NCBI GenBank assembly: GCA_030835325.1
Contig: JAURPF010000131.1
Location: 1-54,640, forward strand
Source of the DNA: Flavobacteriaceae bacterium
GTDB lineage: Bacteria; Bacteroidota; Bacteroidia; Flavobacteriales; Flavobacteriaceae
DNA: 54,640 nucleotides
Direction: 5' to 3'
How positions within the stretch are numbered: the stretch's first letter is position 1; each line of letters opens with the position of its first letter. Under the pieces are notes generated by a model. It was given only the letters and a program-made list of their open reading frames with translations. It did not search any database and was not told the origin of the DNA. The position numbers and the translations under genes were made by a program. Shown here piece by piece: positions 48,046 through 54,640 of the stretch.

Positions 48046-50106
48046 ATGAACACAATTACACACTCAAAAACCGTTCTATTGGCTTTCCTATTTTTTATTT
48101 CCTTTACTACTTTAGCACAAGATCGTAGTTGTGGTATGGTCGAATACATGAACGAGCAAATGCAAAATCCTGAATTCGTTAAGGAGTATGAAAAGAATCA
48201 AGCAAAATTCAGAGCTGCTTTAGCAAATAATCTAAGGTCGAATAGCACTACTTTTAATAGGCTTAATCCTATCATTATCCCTGTAGCTGTTCATTTTCCT
48301 GATGGGAATGAATCGGATCGTGCGTGCCTTGAAGCTCTAGCTCAAAATCAAATTGATATTTTAAATGCGGATTTCACTGCTACAAACTCTGATGCCACTT
48401 TATGGAACAGTGCAAGCAGCAATTATCCTGGTGTAAACCATGGTGTAGCAAATATTGAATTTTGTATCGCAACTCAAAACCATCCTGCCAACACAGATGC
48501 CGAATTAGCAGAAGGAAGTCCTGCAGTTACTATTGGTTACAATTTTGGAAACGGTAATGATTTCGATTCTAACTGGGCAGGTTACATGAACTTTCTAGTT
48601 AAAAATATTGGAGGCTCAACGCTTGGTTATTCCCCTTTGGGTGGTAGTATTGCTGCTGGCCAATCTGTTGTAATAAATACCTTTGCTTTTGGCTCGGGTT
48701 CAGGGTGTTCAGGCTCAGGAGTGGTTCCTGCAAATGGTTATGACTTAGGAAGAACTGTGACGCATGAGCTTGGTCATTTCTATAATTTAAATCACACATG
48801 GGGTTCAACTAATGGCTCATGCAACGAAGACGACGGCATTGCAGATACACCAAACATATCAGGACCAAATTATGGGTGTTCAACTCCAGGCTCAATCGCT
48901 GGTTGTGTCTCTGGAGAAAGCGCTTTAACGATGAGCTATATGGATTACGGAGACGACGTCTGTCTTTACATGTTTACTGAAGGACAAACTGATGTTGTAG
49001 ATGCATATATAAATGTATTACAAAATCAATTCAAACCAAATACTATTTCATGTGGCTCAACAGATCCTGATTTCTTCTTGGTTTCCAATACCGAAGGTGC
49101 TATATATAGCTGCCCTACAGTTGGTGATGATGTTGTATTTGATTTTAGTTTTACGACTGTGAATGGTTTCAATACTAATGTTACTTTTTCTGCCACAGGA
49201 CAACCTAGTGGATCTACTGTGAACTTTTCAGCAGCTTCTCTAAATTCTGATGCAGACTTTACGATGACTGTTGGGAATATTTCAAATACTGCTGAAGGGG
49301 ATTATATCATCACCGTAAATGGTACTTACGGCCTGATTACTAAAAGTGTTACTGTTAATTTAAACAATAACTGTACTTCAATACAATGTGAAACTACCAG
49401 ATCTGCGGAAAACTTAGGCTTAGCTATTCCCGATGGAACAGGCCCTAATGTTTACGGACCTGAAGTTACAAGTACATTAACAGTTGCTGATTTAGGAACG
49501 ATTTCAAGTCTCAATGTTAATGTGGATATAACTCACAGCTTCATAAGTGATTTAGTGGTTGCACTTTACCATCCCGACCAAACCACTTATGCAATATTGT
49601 GGGGTAGAGATTGTGACGGTGAGGACGGCTTTGATGTTACTTTTGATGATGAAGGAAGTTCTATCAGTTGTGCAAACCCAACAGTAGGGACTTATGTGCC
49701 TTATGAGGCTTTAAGTGTTTTTGATGGAATGGCTACTGCTGGAGATTGGGAGCTTGTTATTATCGATGGCTATAACGAAGATCTTGGAAACCTTAACGAT
49801 TGGTCTATTGAATTCTGTACTGAATCTTCTTTAAGCACTCCAGACACCTCAATGAGCTTCGAAAATGTAACCATCTATCCCAATCCAAATAACGGTAGTT
49901 TTACTCTAAAACTTCAATCCGCAACTGCGAATGAGATCAAAGTAAATATCTTTGATATTAGAGGGCGAAAGATTTATAATAACACTTTTGACAACAATAC
50001 AAACTTCAAACAAACTATTGAACTAGGAAGCGTTCAAAGTGGCATGTATCTCATGACGGTATCGGACGGTTCTAAACAAACAACCAAGCGTCTTATCATA
50101 GAATAA
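48046..50106 (+). CDS. Secreted M43-type zinc metalloprotease with proprotein-convertase P domain and T9SS type A sorting domain
   Basis: Signal peptide MNTITHSKTVLLAFLFFISFTTLAQ; HELGHFYNLNHTWG zinc motif; P domain VNVDITHSFISDLVVALYHPD...GDWELVIIDGYNEDLGNLNDWSIEFC; C-terminal VTIYPNPNNGSFTLKL...GMYLMTVSDGSKQTTKRLIIE. Confidence 0.9.
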   Translation: MNTITHSKTVLLAFLFFISFTTLAQDRSCGMVEYMNEQMQNPEFVKEYEKNQAKFRAALANNLRSNSTTFNRLNPIIIPVAVHFPDGNESDRACLEALAQNQIDILNADFTATNSDATLWNSASSNYPGVNHGVANIEFCIATQNHPANTDAELAEGSPAVTIGYNFGNGNDFDSNWAGYMNFLVKNIGGSTLGYSPLGGSIAAGQSVVINTFAFGSGSGCSGSGVVPANGYDLGRTVTHELGHFYNLNHTWGSTNGSCNEDDGIADTPNISGPNYGCSTPGSIAGCVSGESALTMSYMDYGDDVCLYMFTEGQTDVVDAYINVLQNQFKPNTISCGSTDPDFFLVSNTEGAIYSCPTVGDDVVFDFSFTTVNGFNTNVTFSATGQPSGSTVNFSAASLNSDADFTMTVGNISNTAEGDYIITVNGTYGLITKSVTVNLNNNCTSIQCETTRSAENLGLAIPDGTGPNVYGPEVTSTLTVADLGTISSLNVNVDITHSFISDLVVALYHPDQTTYAILWGRDCDGEDGFDVTFDDEGSSISCANPTVGTYVPYEALSVFDGMATAGDWELVIIDGYNEDLGNLNDWSIEFCTESSLSTPDTSMSFENVTIYPNPNNGSFTLKLQSATANEIKVNIFDIRGRKIYNNTFDNNTNFKQTIELGSVQSGMYLMTVSDGSKQTTKRLIIE

Positions 50107-50180
50107 TAAATCAACTGTTTAAAATAACATAAAAAAGCTTGCGATTTTGAAATAGATATTAAAGAAGTCTAGGCATAAAA

Positions 50181-50196
50181 ACCTAATGAATTAGGT
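50181..50196 (-). terminator. Candidate terminator overlapping the pth stop codon
   Basis: Minus-strand ACCTAAT-TC-ATTAGGT followed by TTTTTA; the TAA stop is inside the left arm. Confidence 0.45.
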
Positions 50197-50811
50197 GCCA
50201 TTAAATGTATTCATTGCATTTTGAATCCCAGCCATCACATAGCTTTTGATAAATTCGCTGCAATGCTCTAAACGTTCTTTGAGTTTTTCGGTCTCGTCAT
50301 CCGTCCAATTTCCAAGTACATAATCTACTTGTTTACCTTTAGCAAATTCATCACTAATGCCAAAACGGAGTCTATTGTACTGCGATGTATTCAGCCTATC
50401 TTGTATATCTTTTAGGCCATTATGCCCACCTGCACTGCCTTTTGTTTTTAGTCGAAGGGTTCCAAATGGTAAATTTAAATCGTCTGTAATTATCAAAAGA
50501 TTTTCGTGCGGAATGGATTCTTTTTCTAACCAGTACTTAACGGCTTTGCCGCTTAGATTCATATAGGTGTTTGGTTTTAAAAGTAAAAAGGTGCGGCCTT
50601 TAAATTTAAAACTTGCTAAGTCTCCTAGTTTTTTAGTTTCAAAAACAGCAGCATTAAGTTGCGCAAATTTCTCTACGACCTTAAACCCGATGTTATGACG
50701 GGTGTTGACATAGTCGGTACCAATATTTCCCAATCCAACAATCAAGTATTTTTTAGACATCTCCTTGGTGGTGTTTGTATTGCTTTTATTTTTAAATAAC
50801 CAATTATACAT
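50191..50811 (-). CDS. pth: Peptidyl-tRNA hydrolase
   Basis: KKYLIVGLGNIGTDYVNTRHNIGFKVVEKF...LLKPNTYMNLSGKAVKYWL...GSAGGHNGLKDI. Start at MYNWLF (50811) or MSKKYL (50760). Confidence 0.93.
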   Translation of the reverse strand: MYNWLFKNKSNTNTTKEMSKKYLIVGLGNIGTDYVNTRHNIGFKVVEKFAQLNAAVFETKKLGDLASFKFKGRTFLLLKPNTYMNLSGKAVKYWLEKESIPHENLLIITDDLNLPFGTLRLKTKGSAGGHNGLKDIQDRLNTSQYNRLRFGISDEFAKGKQVDYVLGNWTDDETEKLKERLEHCSEFIKSYVMAGIQNAMNTFNGT

Positions 50812-50826
50812 ATTCCGTAAAAATAA

Positions 50827-50857
50827 AAAAAGCATTCTGAATAACAGAATGCTTTTT
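50827..50857 (-). terminator. Rho-independent terminator between rplY and pth
   Basis: Perfect 13-bp arms AAAAAGCATTCTG/CAGAATGCTTTTT, 5-nt loop, followed by T's on the minus strand. Confidence 0.8.
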
Positions 50858-50881
50858 GTAATAATGATTTTAAAAAATGGC

Positions 50882-51556
50882 TTAAGCATCTGATGGAGCA
50901 GCACCCTCAGCTGGAGAAGCACCTTGAGTTGGAGCAGCACCCTCAGCTGGAGAAGCACCTTCAGCTCCTTCAGCTCCTTCAGTTTCTTCTTCTTCTTCTA
51001 TTTCTGCGATAGAAACTCTAGAACGTTTCACTTGACACACAACCGTATTGTCTGGGTGTAAAAACTTATAAGCATCGTTTGCTAATTGGTCAACTGTAAA
51101 TTTATTTCCAATTTTGAGTGGCGTAATATCCACTTCAATAAAATCGGGTAAGTTAACCGGTAAAGCTTTCACTCTAAGTTTACGTTTATTTCTTCGTAAA
51201 GATCCTCCATTAGCAACTCCTAACGATTTTCCAATGAGATGAACTGGAATGTCCATAGCAATTTCTTTATCGTTAAATAGTTGATAAAAGTCGATGTGTA
51301 AAATGCGGTCTGTAACAGGGTGAAATTGAATGTCCTGTAGAACGGCATGAAACGACTCACTACCTAAAGCAATCACAACTGTATGCGCGTTTGGTGTGTA
51401 TACAAGTTTAGAGAATGCCAATTCTTCTGCTGAGAAATGCACTGGCTTGTCTCCTCCGTATAATACGCAAGGCACGTGTCCAGCATTACGTAAGGCTTTT
51501 GTTGCTTTCTTGCCCACGCTTTCTCTTTTCGATCCGTTAATTGTAATTGATTTCAT
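50882..51556 (-). CDS. rplY: 50S ribosomal protein L25/general stress protein Ctc
   Basis: [32 protein letters not shown]...[24 protein letters not shown]; Ala/Gly/Glu/Pro-rich C-terminal tail. Confidence 0.94.
   Translation of the reverse strand: MKSITINGSKRESVGKKATKALRNAGHVPCVLYGGDKPVHFSAEELAFSKLVYTPNAHTVVIALGSESFHAVLQDIQFHPVTDRILHIDFYQLFNDKEIAMDIPVHLIGKSLGVANGGSLRRNKRKLRVKALPVNLPDFIEVDITPLKIGNKFTVDQLANDAYKFLHPDNTVVCQVKRSRVSIAEIEEEEETEGAEGAEGASPAEGAAPTQGASPAEGAAPSDA
50894..50961. repeat. Direct repeat, 32 bp identical copies at a 36-bp period, inside the rplY C-terminal tail
   Basis: TGGAGCAGCACCCTCAGCTGGAGAAGCACCTT at 50894-50925 and 50930-50961. Confidence 0.9.
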
Positions 51557-51584
51557 GTATTTATATTTATTGATTTTAATTGTT

Positions 51585-52526
51585 TTACATTATGAATTTT
51601 GAACTAATTGACTCATTTTGGTGCACTTTGTTCATCACATCGGCAAATAAATCCGCACAGCTTAAGACTCTAATTTTTGGACTTTCTTGCGAAACCGGAA
51701 TAGAATCTGTCACTATGAGTTCCTCTAATTTTGAATTTTCGAGGCGTTCGAACGCATTCCCAGATAAAATAGGGTGGGTACAAATGGCTCTTACACTTAA
51801 GGCCCCACGTTCCATCAAGAGGTCGGCCGCTTTTGTTAAAGTGCCAGCGGTGTCCACCATATCGTCGACTAATACTACATTTTTACCAGTTACATCTCCA
51901 ATCAATTCCATATGAGAAATCACATTGGCCTTAGCGCGTTGCTTGTAACAAATAACCACATCACTTTCCAATGCTTTTGAGTAGGCGTAGGCACGTTTAG
52001 ATCCTCCCATATCAGGGGAAGCAATGGTAAGGTTGTCTAAGTTTAAACTCTTTAAGTAAGGTAAAAAGATGGTGGATGCAAACATGTGATCCACTGGTTT
52101 TTCAAAAAATCCTTGAATTTGGTCGGCATGTAAGTCCATTGTAATGATACGAGTGGCGCCCGCTGTTTCTAGCATTTTAGCCACTAGTTTTGCGGCAATA
52201 GGAACTCTTGGTTTGTCCTTACGATCTTGACGTGCCCATCCAAAGTACGGAATCACGGCTGTGATATGTCTAGCAGACGCACGTTTTGCGGCGTCTAGCA
52301 TTAGCAATAATTCCATTAAATTTTCTGGTCCTGGGTTGGTAGAACCAATTAAAAATACGCGTGTTCCACGAATAGATTCCTCAAAGGACGGTTGAAATTC
52401 ACCATCACTATAAGTTGATGTAATTACATTTCCCAGAGGAATTCCGTAGGAAGCCGCAATTTTTTTACCAAGTACCATGGAGTTGGTACATGCGAAAATT
52501 TTTGGCTCTGGAATTAAATTAGACAT
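51585..52526 (-). CDS. prs: Ribose-phosphate pyrophosphokinase
   Basis: [45 protein letters not shown]...[20 protein letters not shown]. Confidence 0.96.
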   Translation of the reverse strand: MSNLIPEPKIFACTNSMVLGKKIAASYGIPLGNVITSTYSDGEFQPSFEESIRGTRVFLIGSTNPGPENLMELLLMLDAAKRASARHITAVIPYFGWARQDRKDKPRVPIAAKLVAKMLETAGATRIITMDLHADQIQGFFEKPVDHMFASTIFLPYLKSLNLDNLTIASPDMGGSKRAYAYSKALESDVVICYKQRAKANVISHMELIGDVTGKNVVLVDDMVDTAGTLTKAADLLMERGALSVRAICTHPILSGNAFERLENSKLEELIVTDSIPVSQESPKIRVLSCADLFADVMNKVHQNESISSKFIM

Positions 52527-52669
52527 GATAGCGTTCTGTTTTTGAGTACTTTAAACTGGTTTTTTAATCGAGGTGCAAATTTAGAAATTTATTTGAACTC
52601 TTAAAGGATAAAAGCGACTAATTTTAATAGGATTGAAAAAATAATTTTATAGTTTTGCAATCTACTTAA

Positions 52670-52751
52670 GCTCAAGTGGCGGAATTGGTAGACGCGCTGG
52701 ATTCAAAATCCAGTGACTTCGGTCGTGTGGGTTCGATTCCCACCTTGAGTA
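52670..52751 (+). tRNA. tRNA-Leu (anticodon CAA)
   Basis: Acceptor GCTCAAG/CTTGAGT, anticodon arm CTGGA-TTCAAAA-TCCAG, long class II variable arm, T arm GTGGGTTCGATTCCCAC. Confidence 0.95.
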
Positions 52752-52761
52752 CATATACATC

Positions 52762-52792
52762 AAAAGCAAGCGTAAATAAAACGCTTGCTTTT
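52762..52792 (+). terminator. Terminator downstream of tRNA-Leu
   Basis: AAAAGCAAGCGT/ACGCTTGCTTTT hairpin followed by T-rich tract. Confidence 0.75.
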
Positions 52793-52852
52793 TTGTTTTT
52801 TTTGGTTTTGATTTTTAATGAAGGAGATCTCAAATAGAAAATAAATAACAAA

Positions 52853-52879
52853 AAAAGACCTCCTTTATGGAGGCCTTTT
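52853..52879 (-). terminator. Terminator for the minus-strand T9SS protein gene
   Basis: Minus strand AAAAGGCCTCC-ATAAA-GGAGGTCTTTT (one G-U) followed by T's. Confidence 0.7.
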
Positions 52880-52904
52880 AAAATTAAATTGGGTTGGTTA
52901 AACC

Positions 52905-54638
52905 TTAATTCACTAATAATTTCTTTGTAGAAACATTAGATCCTTGTGTCATTTTCACGAAATACATTCCAGGGTTTAAGCTCGAAATATTAAGTTGAGA
53001 CTGTACAGCGTTTGCACGCAATACTTGTTTCCCTAACATATCATACAATGCAACATCTAAAGCTACGTTTGAATCTGAAGAAAAGTTTACAACTCCTTTC
53101 GCTGGGTTTGGATACATTTTTACAGAGTTTGTTGCAAAATCTTCTACGCTAGCAGTTGGTGTATTCCAGAAAAATAAATTATCTAAATAAACTGTTCCGT
53201 TTCCTGCTGTCTTAAACTGATTAACACCTGTTAAATCGGTTACTGTGTAATGAGACAATGGAATATCTACGCTTACCCACTCACCTGTAGTAATTCCAAT
53301 TGTACCAGCAATATCATATGTATTCTCTCCTGTACCATCCTTTATTACAAAAAACTCAAGGGCTGTTGCATCATTCGTATAGTAATCTAAATGTACATAA
53401 TCCATTGAAGAAACGTCGGTTGCATCGTATAACATACCTTGATAATTCAAATTGGAATACTTTAGCGTATTATTATTACTAGCTCCAAGCTGAACTTCAG
53501 TAACTTGAGTAGCCTGACCCCATCCTGGATTGTTATTTGTCAGAATATTTGTTGAAAATGTATCACTATATACAGATACTACGTCAGCTTCCAATTGTGT
53601 TGGTGCTGGTGCATCAACAGCTGGAATATTCGCTGTAAAGCTTACTGTTATTGTTGCTGTTGTTGTTCCGTCAGCTGATGTTACTACTACTATTCCTGAT
53701 CCAGGAACACTTGTAGCATCGGTTACGTCTACTGTTGCATTTGAGTCTGTTGACACTGCTGCAATTGATGGAGCAGTAGTTGTTCCTTGTACTAAATCAA
53801 CAGTATAGCTTGTAGCCCCTGCTGCAAAACCTGCTATAGTAGTACCATCTATTGTTAGATCACTTAAAGTAACATCTGTTCCTGAAGCTGTTGGCTCTTT
53901 CCAAAGATACATATTGTCATACCAAGCATAATTGTTAATATTGGATGTAATAGCAAATTGATTAAGCGCTTCATAGTCAGAAAGATCTACTACAACATCT
54001 ACTGAGTTCCATTGACCTGCTACTAGAGCTGGTGTAGATCCTGAGTTAAAGTTTACCTCTTTGAAAGCACCTGAGCTCGTTTCTACGAATTTTAAATTAA
54101 AAACCTTTCCAATCATATCTGTTTCGGCAGCAATATATAGATCAAAATGCAAGTTAGTGAACGATGTAGCGTCAATTGCTGTAAATTCAATACCTTGACA
54201 AGAGTTTGTCTTCCATGCCATAACAGCATTAGCTTCAACAGTAATTTCTGTGACTGAGTTAGTACCACACCATCCAGCATCAAAATTAGTTAATCCCGTT
54301 GCGGAATAAGCATCACTGTAAAAAGAAATAACATCACTTGCTTCTCTTGCAGGAGGTGTTGGTGCAGCTGTACTAGGTGGAGTAATCGTAGATTCAGCTG
54401 CAGCAACTCCAACAATATTATCAACATAGATTACTCTATTTACAGCTGGAGATAAAAAGTTGTTAGTTGTGGTATCCCAAAGATAATGTATTGCAAAAGC
54501 GGCGTAAACTCCGTTTGCTGTAGTTGTATTATCTAACCCTTCGTTAAAGGTTACTGTAATTGTTTCCCATCCTGTACCTCCGTGGGTAGCTGTGGATACT
54601 GAATTTGGAGCGCCAGCAACACCACCTTGAGCCTTAGG
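52905..54638 (-). CDS. Multi-domain secreted protein with cadherin-like beta-sandwich and T9SS type A sorting domain (N-terminus beyond window)
   Basis: C-terminal VKMYPNPAKGVVNFSS...GMYFVKMTQGSNVSTKKLLVN; two similar modules DVISFYSDAYS... and DVVSVYSDTFS...; frame open past the listed ATG to the window edge. Confidence 0.85.
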   Translation of the reverse strand, partial: PKAQGGVAGAPNSVSTATHGGTGWETITVTFNEGLDNTTTANGVYAAFAIHYLWDTTTNNFLSPAVNRVIYVDNIVGVAAAESTITPPSTAAPTPPAREASDVISFYSDAYSATGLTNFDAGWCGTNSVTEITVEANAVMAWKTNSCQGIEFTAIDATSFTNLHFDLYIAAETDMIGKVFNLKFVETSSGAFKEVNFNSGSTPALVAGQWNSVDVVVDLSDYEALNQFAITSNINNYAWYDNMYLWKEPTASGTDVTLSDLTIDGTTIAGFAAGATSYTVDLVQGTTTAPSIAAVSTDSNATVDVTDATSVPGSGIVVVTSADGTTTATITVSFTANIPAVDAPAPTQLEADVVSVYSDTFSTNILTNNNPGWGQATQVTEVQLGASNNNTLKYSNLNYQGMLYDATDVSSMDYVHLDYYTNDATALEFFVIKDGTGENTYDIAGTIGITTGEWVSVDIPLSHYTVTDLTGVNQFKTAGNGTVYLDNLFFWNTPTASVEDFATNSVKMYPNPAKGVVNFSSDSNVALDVALYDMLGKQVLRANAVQSQLNISSLNPGMYFVKMTQGSNVSTKKLLVN

Positions 54639-54640
54639 AG

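Noticed and set aside
50812-50958. Upstream part of the pth ORF ([23 protein letters not shown]...)
   Set aside because: It is an out-of-frame reading through the rplY repeat tail and the rplY terminator, not a real Leu-rich leader.
52670-52751. tRNA-Leu as an integration site for a mobile element
   Set aside because: No duplicated tRNA 3' end (att-like) and no integrase were seen nearby in the window.
1-54640. CRISPR arrays, transposases, integrases, phage genes, restriction or toxin-antitoxin systems
   Set aside because: Reading the supplied translations and intergenic regions revealed no regularly spaced repeats and no proteins with such motifs.

Overview
The window is a 54.6 kb chromosomal segment with strong Flavobacteriaceae/Bacteroidetes character: T9SS C-terminal sorting domains, GSCFA, DUF4286 and DUF5723-like proteins, and TAnnTTTG-type -7 boxes. 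Most of it is densely packed core genes: rlmB, rarA, radC, mpl-like, obg, adk, purK/purE, M3 peptidase, gcvP, ilvE, alaS, M23 peptidase, MerR, der, era, fbp, aspartate kinase, mgtE, rsmA, serS, ribF, pth, rplY, prs and a tRNA-Leu(CAA). Surface/secreted accessory proteins sit at both edges and at 48-50 kb. I see no CRISPR array, phage, transposon, toxin-antitoxin or defence island, and no clear new multi-gene system. The observations most worth checking are: (1) fbp split by an apparent 1-nt loss in a homopolymer; (2) a fused two-acyltransferase (OlsF/GlsB-GlsA-type) aminolipid synthase; (3) interleaved, mutually exclusive inverted repeats upstream of an unlisted 36-aa membrane-protein ORF; (4) T9SS-exported proteins, including an M43-type protease with a P domain; (5) smaller regulatory and repeat structures. 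All calls come from reading the sequence and recalled family knowledge; no database search was run.
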